Shown here: piece after piece, positions 24,888 through 33,160 of the stretch
Position numbering within the stretch: the stretch's first letter is position 1
Layout of the letters: each line of letters begins with the position of its first letter
NCBI GenBank assembly: GCA_045810285.1
Contig: JBJMWE010000393.1
Coordinates: 1-34,570 of the forward strand
DNA from: Scleromatobacter sp045810285
GTDB lineage: Bacteria > Pseudomonadota > Gammaproteobacteria > Burkholderiales > Burkholderiaceae_C
DNA length: 34,570 bases
Direction: 5' to 3'
Program-made: the position numbers and the translations under genes
The notes under the pieces: generated by a model
Told to the model about the DNA's origin: nothing
Database searches by the model: none
The model's input: the letters and a program-made list of their open reading frames with translations, nothing else

Positions 24888-25172
24888 ATGATGAACGAGC
24901 TGCTGACGCCCAACCAGGAAATCCTGCGCAACCGCATCCGGTTCGCGCTGCGCCGGGCCACCGGCTTCGTGTTCGACATCGAGGCGATGCTGCGAAAACC
25001 CGAGTTGCGCGCCAAGCGCATCGGCTTGTGGCGCAACGTCGCCGACCACGAGCTGAGCAGCCTGCTGGATCAGCTCGAGACCGAATTCCAGGCCGACGCC
25101 GCCGATGAGGAAGAAGAGGCGGAACGCACCGTCGTCATTCGCCGTCCCGAGGCCGGCGCCGCGCACCGCTGA
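24888..25172 (+). CDS. Small conserved-looking protein of unknown function (94 residues)
   Basis: The ATG pair at 24888-24893 is preceded by GGAGGG with 4 to 7 nt spacing, a strong ribosome-binding site. The product (MMNELLTPNQEILRNRIRFA...) is a small soluble helical protein. It has a basic first half (RIRFALRRATGFVFD, LRKPELRAKRIGLWRNVADH) and an acidic second half (DAADEEEEAERT), then a basic tail. No family was recognised. The basic-acidic layout could fit nucleic-acid or protein binding, but this is not evidence of function. A GC-rich hairpin at 25244-25265 probably ends its transcript. A longer reading from 24831 (MDALFDGEE) is possible but lacks a ribosome-binding site. Confidence 0.65.
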   Translation: MMNELLTPNQEILRNRIRFALRRATGFVFDIEAMLRKPELRAKRIGLWRNVADHELSSLLDQLETEFQADAADEEEEAERTVVIRRPEAGAAHR

Positions 25173-25243
25173 GCGGCGCTCGCCGCGTGCGGGCAGGGCG
25201 ATGACCTCTGCCTGCGCGCGAACGCAGTTCCAGGAACGAGAAG

Positions 25244-25265
25244 GACGCCGGGCTTGACCGGCGTC
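25244..25265 (+). terminator. Probable terminator hairpin after the 94-residue gene
   Basis: GACGCCGG (25244-25251), loop GCTTGA, CCGGCGTC (25258-25265) give a perfect 8-bp stem about 70 bp after the stop, with only a short T-containing tail (GTCGTTTG). It lies between convergent genes. Confidence 0.5.
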
Positions 25266-25372
25266 GTCGTTTGCGGCCGGCGCGAGCGCTTGCGCCAGGC
25301 GCGTCATGCACGTCCTGCACGCGCACGTGCGCGCCTCGCGCGGCGCGCGGCGCGCATGTGGGCGTACGGCCA

Positions 25373-25903
25373 TCAGCGGGCCTGTTGCGCCTTCTGCGAG
25401 CGCAGCGCGCCGAGCTGCTCCTTCAACGCTGACAGCGCGGCGTGCTGGATCGCGCCGCCGACGTTGCCTTCCATGCGCGTGGCCAGGTTCAGCTGGCTCA
25501 CGACCTGGGTGATCTCCTCGAGCCACCACGGTTGCGGCGGTGGCGGGTTGTGGTGCAGCAGCCAGGCGATGAGCACGCTCAGCGGCACGCTGCCGCAGGT
25601 GCCGTCGAACATCTCGGAGGCGAACCCGCTGATCTGGCCGCCCATCTCGGCGACGGCGCCGCCGCGCGCCTGCAGCGAGCGTCCGAGCTGGAACAGGCGC
25701 ACCTGCTGGAACGCCGCGGCGGCGGTGTCGCGCGCGATCGGGGGCAGCGGTTGCGGGTTCAGCGCGACTTCGGCTTCGCGCGTCGCGATGATTTCCTGGA
25801 TGGTGCCCAGGCGGATCGGGCCGCCCGGCCAGTGCGGGGGCTTCGTGCCACAGTAGGGATCGTCGTCGAGGGCGGTGACGAGGGCCAGCAGGGTTGCAGC
25901 CAT
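25373..25903 (-). CDS. Hypothetical protein with an LNPQPLPP motif (176 residues)
   Basis: The ATG at 25903 follows AAGGAGA with about 7 nt spacing, one of the best ribosome-binding sites in the window. The protein contains VALNPQPLPPI (46-56) just after a helix (GTIQEIIATREAE). Pro-rich segments occur at 22-29 (PPHWPGGP) and near 120 (NPPPPQPWW), and the C-terminus is helical and ends in a Gln/Lys/Arg-rich tail. It has two cysteines (Cys18 and one in GTCGSVP). No signal peptide is clear. I recall short LNPQPLPP motifs from otherwise unrelated bacterial hypothetical proteins, but I know of no function and cannot search. It is a monocistronic gene, convergent with the 94-residue gene. Confidence 0.72.
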   Translation of the reverse strand: MAATLLALVTALDDDPYCGTKPPHWPGGPIRLGTIQEIIATREAEVALNPQPLPPIARDTAAAAFQQVRLFQLGRSLQARGGAVAEMGGQISGFASEMFDGTCGSVPLSVLIAWLLHHNPPPPQPWWLEEITQVVSQLNLATRMEGNVGGAIQHAALSALKEQLGALRSQKAQQAR

Positions 25904-26060
25904 GGACAGTCTCCTTGTGTAGGGGCAGAGGACCGCGACGATCCTCCTCGCCGCGCCGCGGCACTATCCCTACAACGCGGCCTGCCTCGGCGCCCCGTGG
26001 GCGCAGGCCCGGCGCACGCGCCGCAGGACGCGGTGCCCCCCCACGTTCACGCTGCGCGCG

Positions 26061-28754
26061 TCACCACCATTGCTCGCAGTCGACGCCCGCGCTGTCGAGC
26101 GCGCCGCCGCAGGCCAGCACCGAGCCGTCGGGCATCAGCGTGGCGGTGGGGTTGCTGCGCGCGACCAGCATGTGCGTCGCGGCCGTCCATTGGCGGCTGG
26201 CCGGGTCGAACAGTTCGGCGCCGGGCTGCGCGAACTGCGTGCCGCCCACCACCAGGATGCGCCCGTCGGCGAGCAGCACCGCGGCATGCGCGGTGTGCGT
26301 GGCGGCGGTGGGCGACTGCGTCGTCCAGGTGGCTGCGGCGGGATCGTAGATCTCGGTCTGCGTGGTGGCACCGCCGGCGACGACGACGCGGCCATCGGCC
26401 AGGCGCGTGGCGCTGTGGCCCTCGCGCGCGAAGCCGAGCGGCGTGGTGGCGGTGAAGTCCTGGCCGGTGACGGTGACCGTGGCGATGCCGTTGCCGTCGA
26501 CGGTGGTCGTGGTGACCAGCACGGGGTCGTACAGCTCGGCGCTGGCCAATGGGGTGAGCACGCCGGCCAGGATGTCGAATCCGCCGGCCACCAGCACCTT
26601 GCCGTTGGCCAGCAGCGTGGCCGTGTGCTGCGAGCGCGCGGCCAGCGGCTGGGCGCGCGGGGCCGTCCAGGCATTGGCGACCGGATCGTAGATTTCGGCG
26701 CTGGCCTCGACCAGGTAGGTGGCGTTCTCGCCGCCCAGCACCAGCACCTTGCCGTCGGCCAGCAGCGTGGCCGTGTGGTGCGAGCGCGCGACGCTCATGG
26801 GCGGCGTGGCCGTCCAGGTGTTGGCGACCGGGTCGTAGATCTCGGCGCTGGCGTTGTTGACGTAGCCCTGCGACGCCGAGGTCGACACCGTCGAGCCGCC
26901 CGTCACCAGCACGCGGCCGTCGGACAGCAGCGTGGCGGTGTGCGACGCGCGCATCACGCCCAGGGGCGCGACGGATGACCAGGTGGACGTGGCCGGATCG
27001 AACACGTCGACGGCCGCCGTGCCGCCGCTGGACTTCACGCCGCCGGCCACCAGCACGCGCCCGTCCGCCAGCTGCGTGGCGCTGTGGCCGCTGACGCGCT
27101 CGGTGGGCATCTGCGGCGCGGCCGTCCAGGTGTCGGTCGACACCGCCACGACGGCCCCTGCCGAAACGCTGCCGATGCTCGCCGTGACGCTGGTGGCCCC
27201 GGCCGATAGGCCGACGGCCGCGCCGTTGTTGACGGCGGCGATGCCCGGCGTCTGTGCCGACCAGGTGGCCGTGGCGGTGACGTCGGCGACGCTGCCGTCG
27301 GAGAACGTGCCGGTGGCCGTGAAATGGCGCGTGATGCCGATGCCGGTGAGCAGCGAATCGGGCGCGATGACCATGGACTTGATCGTGGCGGCAATGGTGT
27401 TGAGCGACAGCGTGCCGGCGACCGAACCGGAGCTGGCGGTGATCGTGGTGTTGCCCAGCGTCAGCGCGTCGGCCAGGCCGGTGGCGGCGCCGATGTCGGC
27501 GATGGCGGGGGCGCTCGACGTCCACGTGACGTTGCCCGAGACGTCGGCCGAGTGCCCGTCCGCGAAAGTGCCGGTGGCGGTGAAGCGCTGCGAGATGCCC
27601 AGCGGCAGCGTGCCGGAGGCGGGCGCGATGGCGATGGCGGTGAGCCCCTTGACGAAGGTCACCCGGCCGATGCGGGCGCTGCCCACCTGGAGATAGACCT
27701 TCAGCGCGCCGTCGGCCAGCGTGCCGGGCGCCACCAGGGCCACCGTGTCGCCGGCGGCCAGGATGGCGGCGCCGGTGGCGGCGGTGCCGTTGACGGTCAG
27801 CTGGCCCGCGCTGGCGGTGACGGCCGCGCCGGCATGCGCGGCGACGAAGTCGGCCGGCAGCGCGAAGCTGGCGCCGGCCGCCGCGCCGTCGACGCGGAAT
27901 TCGTCATGCCCGACGACGCCGTCGCCGTCCTGGTCGATCCATTGCGCCAGCTGGTTGGCGTCGAAAGGCTTGCTGTACAGCGCCGCCAGGTGCGCGGCCA
28001 CGGTGTTGAGGTTCAGGGCCTGGGCGCTGAGCGACAGCGCCTGCTGGTGGGCGGCGCTGACCCCCGAGCCGTTGGCGGCGATGTCGGCCTGCAGCGCGCC
28101 CAGCAGCACGCCGACGTCGGCCGACGAACGGCCCTGCACGACGACGCTGGACAACGCCGCCAGCAGGGCGCCGCCCTCGGTGCCCGCGCCGACGTCGAGC
28201 GCGCCGAACGCGCCCGGCGACGCCGGCAGCACGATGCCGAACGCGCCCAGCACCTCGCGTTCCGCCTGCGCACGCGCGTCGGCGAAGGTCATGCCGTTGG
28301 TGTTCAGGAGCTTGTTGGTGCGCGCGAAGGCCAGCGTCGTCAGCACGTTGACGTTGACCACCTGCCCGGACTTCAGGTCGGCGTAGGACTGCAGCGTGAC
28401 CGCGCCGTCCGAGGGCTGGCCGGTGACCTCGTCGGCGTAGCGGCCCGCGGCCGTCAGCGCGAGGTACTGCGACTGGTACTTGTCGGACGGCGTGAACGCG
28501 CCGGTCGCGTCGGTGGTGTAGCCGTAGTGGTTGCCCGTGGTGGACAGGTTCAGGCCGAGTTCCTGCGCGGTGACCGTCGATCCGGCCGCCAGCGGCCCCT
28601 TCTGGGCGACGCCGGAGCTGGCCGTGTAGGTGGCGGCCGGCGGCACGGGCGTGGAGCTGCCGCTGGGGGAGCCCCCGCCGCAGGCGGCGAGCAGCGCCGT
28701 GAGGGCGAGCGAGGCGACGGGCAGCGGGACGGACTTCAGGCGGAGCAATGGCAT
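26061..28754 (-). CDS. Large kelch-repeat surface lipoprotein with Big-type and Ca-binding-like modules
   Basis: An 897-residue lipoprotein: signal peptide and lipobox LLAAC (Cys25), then a Gly/Ser/Pro linker. Residues 45-150 form a beta module (AQKGPLAAGSTVTAQELG, RYADEVTGQPS) known from bacterial surface proteins. An EF-hand-like loop DQDGDGVVGHDEF lies at 274-286, and two Big-like domains at about 372-452 and 461-540 (FTATGTFADGHSADVSG and FTATGTFSDGSVADVT). The remainder has seven kelch repeats of the form SHTATLLADGRVLVAGG, the right number for a closed seven-bladed propeller. Between blades four and five is a loop of about 30 residues (VDGNGIATVTVTG). It is probably surface-exposed and binding; galactose-oxidase-like catalytic residues were not identified. 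It is transcribed divergently from the IclR gene. Confidence 0.83.
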   Translation of the reverse strand: MPLLRLKSVPLPVASLALTALLAACGGGSPSGSSTPVPPAATYTASSGVAQKGPLAAGSTVTAQELGLNLSTTGNHYGYTTDATGAFTPSDKYQSQYLALTAAGRYADEVTGQPSDGAVTLQSYADLKSGQVVNVNVLTTLAFARTNKLLNTNGMTFADARAQAEREVLGAFGIVLPASPGAFGALDVGAGTEGGALLAALSSVVVQGRSSADVGVLLGALQADIAANGSGVSAAHQQALSLSAQALNLNTVAAHLAALYSKPFDANQLAQWIDQDGDGVVGHDEFRVDGAAAGASFALPADFVAAHAGAAVTASAGQLTVNGTAATGAAILAAGDTVALVAPGTLADGALKVYLQVGSARIGRVTFVKGLTAIAIAPASGTLPLGISQRFTATGTFADGHSADVSGNVTWTSSAPAIADIGAATGLADALTLGNTTITASSGSVAGTLSLNTIAATIKSMVIAPDSLLTGIGITRHFTATGTFSDGSVADVTATATWSAQTPGIAAVNNGAAVGLSAGATSVTASIGSVSAGAVVAVSTDTWTAAPQMPTERVSGHSATQLADGRVLVAGGVKSSGGTAAVDVFDPATSTWSSVAPLGVMRASHTATLLSDGRVLVTGGSTVSTSASQGYVNNASAEIYDPVANTWTATPPMSVARSHHTATLLADGKVLVLGGENATYLVEASAEIYDPVANAWTAPRAQPLAARSQHTATLLANGKVLVAGGFDILAGVLTPLASAELYDPVLVTTTTVDGNGIATVTVTGQDFTATTPLGFAREGHSATRLADGRVVVAGGATTQTEIYDPAAATWTTQSPTAATHTAHAAVLLADGRILVVGGTQFAQPGAELFDPASRQWTAATHMLVARSNPTATLMPDGSVLACGGALDSAGVDCEQWW

Positions 28755-28951
28755 GGCGCGGCGGACTCGCAGGCGGTGACGGGAACGGCCGTGCGCGTCC
28801 AGCGCGACAGCAGGCTCGTGGATTTACGCATCGCACGCCGGAGGCGTCAATTGGCGTTGCCAAGTGTCACGGGTGCGGACAGGGCGTCCGCCACGGTGGC
28901 CGCCGTCGCCTCTCGCGGGCCTGCACGTGCCGTCCTGGCGAGGCGGCGAGG

Positions 28952-28963
28952 GACAATCGCGCC
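28952..28963 (+). promoter_or_regulatory. Candidate -10 element abutting the IclR gene start
   Basis: GACAAT at 28952-28957 ends 6 nt before the ATG at 28964, with the context GGGACAATCGCGCC. This matches the arrangement at proA and yaeQ and suggests a leaderless or near-leaderless transcript. Confidence 0.35.
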
Positions 28964-29782
28964 ATGGTCGACGAATCCTCCGCCCCCGCCGACGACATCC
29001 CGGCCGCCGGCGCCCCGCGTCCCGGCGACGCCTTCGTGCAGTCGTTCGCGCGCGGCCTGGCCGTGCTGCGCAGCTTCGGCGCCGACGCGCCGGCGCAGAC
29101 GCTCACCGGCGCCGCGGAGCGCAGCGGCCTCACGCGTGCCGGCGCGCGCCGCATCCTGCTCACGCTGCAGCAGCTCGGCTACGTCGAGACGGAGGGGCGC
29201 CTGTTCCGCCTCACGCCGCGCGTGATGGAGCTGGGCTTCGCGTACCTCAGCTCGCAGCCGGTGTGGCACCTCGCGCAGCCGGTGATGGAGGAGCTGGTGC
29301 AGGACATCCACGAGTCCTCCTCGGCCGCGGTGCTGGACGGCGACGACATCGTGTACGTGCTGCGCGTGCCGGCCAAGAAGATCATGGCGATCAGCCTGGG
29401 CCCGGGCAGCCGGCTGCCGGCCTATTGCACCGCGATGGGCCGCGTGCTGCTGGCCGGCCTGCCCGAGGCCGAGCGGCGCGCCCGCCTCGAGCGCGCGCCC
29501 CGGCCCGCGCGCACGGCGCACACCGTGACCGACGTCGATGCGCTGCTGGCGCTGCTGGACGGCATACGCCGCGACGGCCATGCGCTGGTGCACGGCGAGC
29601 TGGAGGAGGGCCTCGTCTCGATGGCCGCTCCCATCGTCAACCGCGGGGGCCGCGTGATCGCGGCCATCAACGTCAGCGCGCAGGACCAGCGCATGCCGCC
29701 CGACCAGATGCGCAAGCGCCTGCTGCCCCGGCTGCTGGAATCGGCCGCGAGCATCAACACGCTGATGCGCATGCAGGATTGA
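28964..29782 (+). CDS. IclR-family transcriptional regulator (PcaR/PobR-like)
   Basis: A 272-residue regulator with an N-terminal winged helix-turn-helix (about 24-86; FVQSFARGLAVLRSF, then LTGAAERSGLTRAGARRILLTL) and a C-terminal IclR effector domain (95-272; SSSAAVLDGDDIVYVLRV, LPAYCTAMGRVLLAGL, LVSMAAPIVN). The FVQSFARGL opening is typical of the PcaU/PcaR/PobR subgroup, which controls degradation of aromatic acids such as protocatechuate. The genes it would control are not in the window, so a local target is not evident. ATG 28964 is chosen because the conserved N-terminus starts shortly after it; the in-frame upstream part is not conserved. Its divergent neighbour is the kelch lipoprotein, whose promoter shares the 209-bp spacer. 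Confidence 0.9.
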   Translation: MVDESSAPADDIPAAGAPRPGDAFVQSFARGLAVLRSFGADAPAQTLTGAAERSGLTRAGARRILLTLQQLGYVETEGRLFRLTPRVMELGFAYLSSQPVWHLAQPVMEELVQDIHESSSAAVLDGDDIVYVLRVPAKKIMAISLGPGSRLPAYCTAMGRVLLAGLPEAERRARLERAPRPARTAHTVTDVDALLALLDGIRRDGHALVHGELEEGLVSMAAPIVNRGGRVIAAINVSAQDQRMPPDQMRKRLLPRLLESAASINTLMRMQD

Positions 29783-29987
29783 AGCGACTTTCCGCACGTT
29801 GCGGGCGTCGGCGCGCGCCTGCGCCGCGGAGCGCGCCCCGCGGCTTGGCAGAATCGCCGGCTGATCGATCGAATCGCACGGACGCCGCCTTCGCGCACCG
29901 GAGGGCGGCGCGCGCCGTTCCCGTGCCGTATCCGCCACGAACGGAGGCGGCCGCCCGCCGCGCATCGCCCACCGCCAGCTGCCTGAC

Positions 29988-31274
29988 ATGAACGCCGCCC
30001 TCGAATCCAAGCCCGACGCCCCGTCGCCGCCGCCCGGCGCCGGGCCGGTGGCGTCGACGGCGGACGGCGTCGCGTCGGGCCGCACGACCGCGTACGAGGA
30101 CTGGCGCCTCGCCTCGCACTTCCAGCCGATCTTCAGCCTGACGCACCACCGCACCATCGGCCACGAGGCGCTGCTGCGGGCCACGGAGCTGGCCACCGGC
30201 GCGGCCGTCGCACCGATGGACGTGTTCGCGCGCGTCGACGGCGAGGCGGCGCGCGTCGCGCTGGATCACGCGGCGCTGCTGCAGCACCTGGGCGCCTACG
30301 CGCGCCGCGAGGCCGACGAGTGGCTGTTCCTGAACCTGCATCCGCGCTCGCTGGTGGCGCCGGGCGGCGCGGGCGTGCGCGAGCTCGCCGACGCGCTGGC
30401 CGCGCACGACCTGCGGCCGGGCCAGGTGGTGATCGAGGTGCTCGAATCGTCGCTGCCCGACGACCCCGGCTTCGACCGCCGCATCGAGGAACTGCGCGAG
30501 CTCGGCTGCCTCGTGTCGCTCGACGACTTCGGCGCCGGCCACTCCAACTTCGACCGCGTGTTCCGGCTGCGGCCGGAGATCGTCAAGCTGGATCGCAGCG
30601 TGGTCGCCCGCGCCGAGGGCGACGCGCATGCACGGCGCATCGCGGCGCAGATGGTGTCGCTGCTGCACGAGTGCGGCTGCCTGGTGCTGATGGAGGGCAT
30701 CGAGACCGACGAGGGCGCCTACACCGCCCTGCGCTGCGACGTCGACTTCGTGCAGGGCCATCACTTCGGCCGCCCGGCCGCGGGCCTGGCCGGCCTCACC
30801 GGGCTGCACGCGCTGCGCGTCGCCTGGGATCGCTTCGACCGCCAGTCGGCCAGCGACGACCGCCGCTGGCAGGAGCAGATGGCCCCCTATCGGCAGTCGA
30901 TCGAGCTCGCCAGCGTGCTGCTGGCCGGCGGCGCGTCGCTGGACGAAGCCTGCCGGCGCTTCCTGTCGCAGCCGGGCGCGCAGATGTGCTACCTGCTCGA
31001 TCGCCAGGGCCGCCAGGTGGTGGGCAACGCGTTCCGCGACGGCTTGTCGCCGGCGGTGCCGGAGCGCCAGGAGCGCTTCGCCCCGCTGCACGACACGCGC
31101 CACGCGCGCTGGTCGCGCCGCGCCTACTTCCGCAACGCCGAGGCCTCGCCCAACTTCGCGCAGGTCACGCGGCCGTACATGACGGTGCAGGGCTCGCGCA
31201 TGTGCGTCACGGTGTCGATCCAGTTCGACATGGGTGGGCGCTCGCTGATCCTGTGCGGCGACGCGTCGCTCTGA
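29988..31274 (+). CDS. EAL-domain c-di-GMP phosphodiesterase with C-terminal sensor region
   Basis: A 428-residue protein predicted to hydrolyse cyclic di-GMP to pGpG. The EAL domain (about 40-270) keeps the catalytic set in the spacing of RocR: Glu60 (HEALLR), Asn116 (FLNLHP), Glu150 (VVIEVLE), Asp179 and Asp180 (LDDFGAG), Lys200 (VKLDRS), Glu236 (LMEGIET) and Gln256 (FVQGHHF). It should therefore be active. There is no GGDEF domain and no membrane segment. Residues about 287-428 form a second module with patterns like a Cache or PAS fold (MCYLLDRQGRQVVGNAF, RRAYFRNAEASPNFAQVT, RMCVTVSIQFD), a likely sensor placed after the enzyme. The first 35 residues are a Pro/Ala-rich linker. yaeQ follows after 42 bp. 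Confidence 0.92.
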   Translation: MNAALESKPDAPSPPPGAGPVASTADGVASGRTTAYEDWRLASHFQPIFSLTHHRTIGHEALLRATELATGAAVAPMDVFARVDGEAARVALDHAALLQHLGAYARREADEWLFLNLHPRSLVAPGGAGVRELADALAAHDLRPGQVVIEVLESSLPDDPGFDRRIEELRELGCLVSLDDFGAGHSNFDRVFRLRPEIVKLDRSVVARAEGDAHARRIAAQMVSLLHECGCLVLMEGIETDEGAYTALRCDVDFVQGHHFGRPAAGLAGLTGLHALRVAWDRFDRQSASDDRRWQEQMAPYRQSIELASVLLAGGASLDEACRRFLSQPGAQMCYLLDRQGRQVVGNAFRDGLSPAVPERQERFAPLHDTRHARWSRRAYFRNAEASPNFAQVTRPYMTVQGSRMCVTVSIQFDMGGRSLILCGDASL

Positions 31275-31303
31275 ACGGGGCGTTGCTGGGCGCCGATTGC
31301 GGG

Positions 31304-31316
31304 GACAATCGGCCCC
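31304..31316 (+). promoter_or_regulatory. Candidate promoter of yaeQ with -10 next to the start codon
   Basis: GACAAT (31304-31309) is 7 nt before the ATG at 31317. A TTGCTG sequence (31283-31288) could be a -35 box with a short 15-bp spacer. It implies a leaderless transcript separate from the EAL gene. Confidence 0.38.
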
Positions 31317-31889
31317 ATGGCCCTCAAAGCAACGATCCACAAGGTCCGTCTGCAGCTCGCCGACATGGACCGCAACATCTACGGCGACCACGAGCTGACG
31401 ATCGCCCGCCACCCGTCGGAGACCGACGAGCGCATGCTGATGCGCGTGCTGGCCTACGCGCTCAACGTGCCGGCCGACGACGAACGCGGCAAGCTGGAGC
31501 TCGCCAAGAGCCTGTGGGACGTCGACGAGCCCGACCTCTGGCAGGTCGACCTCACCGGCCAGGTGGTGCACTGGATCGAGGTGGGCCAGCCCGACGATCG
31601 CCGCCTGGCCAAGGCGAGCAGCCGCGCAGAGAAGGTCACGATCTACAGCTACATCGCCAGCACGCCGATCTGGTGGGCGGCGCTGGAAGGCAAGCTGATC
31701 CGCGCGCCCAAGGTGGCGGTGTGGTCCATCGACCCCGAGGCCTCGCAGGCGCTCGCCGCGCTGAGCGCGCGCTCGATGGCCTGGCAGATCACGGTGCAGG
31801 ACGGGATGGTGTGGGTGTCGGACACGGTCAACACCGTGGAGATCACGCCGAAGTTGCTGAAGGCGCGGGACGAGCGCGGGCAGTACTGA
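31317..31889 (+). CDS. yaeQ: YaeQ family protein
   Basis: A 190-residue protein matching the YaeQ family end to end: MALKATIHKVRLQLADMDRN, TIARHPSETDERMLMRVLAYAL, DEPDLWQVDLTG...WIEVGQPDDRRLAKAS, then IWWAALEGKL and TVQDGMVWVSDTVN. The fold is described as PD-(D/E)XK nuclease-like, and the conserved acidic/Lys set is visible in WIEVGQPDDRRLAKA, but no biological role is firmly established. An older idea that YaeQ replaces RfaH in E. coli was not upheld, as I recall. It stands 42 bp after the EAL gene and is convergent with the transporter gene. Confidence 0.93.
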   Translation: MALKATIHKVRLQLADMDRNIYGDHELTIARHPSETDERMLMRVLAYALNVPADDERGKLELAKSLWDVDEPDLWQVDLTGQVVHWIEVGQPDDRRLAKASSRAEKVTIYSYIASTPIWWAALEGKLIRAPKVAVWSIDPEASQALAALSARSMAWQITVQDGMVWVSDTVNTVEITPKLLKARDERGQY

Positions 31890-31929
31890 GGACCCGTGGG
31901 CGAATCCGCCGCGCCCGCCGCGTCCAGGT

Positions 31930-32826
31930 TCACTTGCGCGCCAGCCACACGCCCAGCACCGCCAGCGCCATGCCGGCCAGCGCGAGGCCGGTCAGCGTCT
32001 CGCCGAACATCGCCCAGGCGATCAGCGCGGTGGTGGGCGGCGTCAGGTAGAACAGGCTCGCCACATTGACGGCGCTGCCGCTGCGAATGAGCACGTTGAG
32101 CAGGCTCACGGCGCCCAGCGACAGCACGAGCACCAGCCAGCCGAGCGCGAACACGAAGGCGGGCGTCCAGTGCACCACCATCGTCTCCGTGTGCCACGCC
32201 GCCAGCGCGGTGACGGCCAGCGAGGGCAGGAACTGCACGACCGAGCCGGTGCGCAGGTCGAAGCTCGCGCAGAAGCGCTTCTGGTACAGCGTGCCCGCCG
32301 TGATGCCGGCCAGCGCGACGACCGCCGGCAGCAGCAGCGCCGCGGCCGCGGGCCCGCCCTCGACCTTGCGTGCCACCACCAGCACCACGCCGGCGAGCCC
32401 CAGCGCGAGCCCGGCCCACTGGGTCGCGCGGACGCGTTCGCGCAGCAGCAGTCCCGCGCCGAGCGCGGTCAGCACCGGCTGCAGCCCGACGACCAGCGCC
32501 GTGACGCCCGCTGGCAGCCCCAGCCGGATGGCAGTGAAGACGCCGCCCAGGTACACGGCGTGGATCAGCAGCCCGGACACGCCGATATGGCCCCACTGCG
32601 CCGGCGTCGCGGGCCACGGCGCGCGCGTGGCGAAGGCGATCGCACCCATCAGCACCAGCACTGCCGCGTAGCGCAGCGTGAGCAGCGTCAGCGGCTCGCA
32701 ATCGGGCAGGCCCAGCTTGGCGCCGATGAAGCCGGTGCTCCAGAGCACGACGAACAGCAGCGGGGCGAACGCGGTGACGCGGGCGGAGAACGAGGCGGAC
32801 GGGGGGTCGATCGGGGAGGTCGTCAT
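31930..32826 (-). CDS. EamA/DMT-superfamily transporter
   Basis: A 298-residue inner-membrane protein with about ten hydrophobic helices arranged as two EamA repeats. The first repeat carries LLFVVLWSTGFIGAKLGLPD and VTALVVGLQPVLTALGAGLLLRE, and the second SVVQFLPSLAVTALAAW and ASLFYLTPPTTALIAWAMFGE. The drug/metabolite transporter superfamily exports amino acids, nucleosides and other small molecules. The sequence does not identify the substrate. Met1 at 32826 is followed by a soluble tail of about 15 residues. The gene is followed by yaeQ in convergent orientation and preceded by the repeat-rich spacer. A Pro pair in the LTPP motif is typical of the family. Confidence 0.92.
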   Translation of the reverse strand: MTTSPIDPPSASFSARVTAFAPLLFVVLWSTGFIGAKLGLPDCEPLTLLTLRYAAVLVLMGAIAFATRAPWPATPAQWGHIGVSGLLIHAVYLGGVFTAIRLGLPAGVTALVVGLQPVLTALGAGLLLRERVRATQWAGLALGLAGVVLVVARKVEGGPAAAALLLPAVVALAGITAGTLYQKRFCASFDLRTGSVVQFLPSLAVTALAAWHTETMVVHWTPAFVFALGWLVLVLSLGAVSLLNVLIRSGSAVNVASLFYLTPPTTALIAWAMFGETLTGLALAGMALAVLGVWLARK

Positions 32827-32908
32827 GGGTGGGTCGCATCATCGCGCCGTTGCGGCGGCGTTGCTGGCACGAGGGTTCTCTGTCGGAAGCGCCCCGGCCG
32901 TCCGAGGT

Positions 32909-32935
32909 GGATCCTGCGACTGCGCGCAGGATGAC
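32909..32935 (+). repeat. Dispersed palindromic repeat, copy B
   Basis: GGATCCTGCGAC-TGCGCGCAGGATGAC, in the same orientation as copy A (4442-4468), differing at one loop base. It is inverted relative to copies C and D. Confidence 0.82.
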
Positions 32936-32974
32936 CGGCGTTCCGGGAATGCCTTCGAGCTGGCTGCCGCGGCC

Positions 32975-33047
32975 CGACATGGCGTGTCATCCTGCGCGCA
33001 GTCGCAGGATCCACCCCTGCCAGGACGTCTCGTCAGCCCGCGGCCGC
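32975..33047 (+). repeat. 73-bp direct repeat, first unit (contains palindrome copy C)
   Basis: It runs from CGACATGGCGTGTCATCC to CAGCCCGCGGCCGC and matches 33161-33233 with a single mismatch. The palindrome copy C is at 32986-33012. Its right end repeats the recQ stop codon and the last coding bases of recQ, although it lies outside the gene. Confidence 0.85.
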
Positions 33048-33160
33048 GCCTGCGCGCAGCCGCTGCCTGGAATCGGCGCGGGCATCTCGCGCGCAGCCGC
33101 GGGAACCGCCGCGCTCATTGCCGGATTGCCGCTTGCGTGGGCCGACATCGCCCGCCTGGC

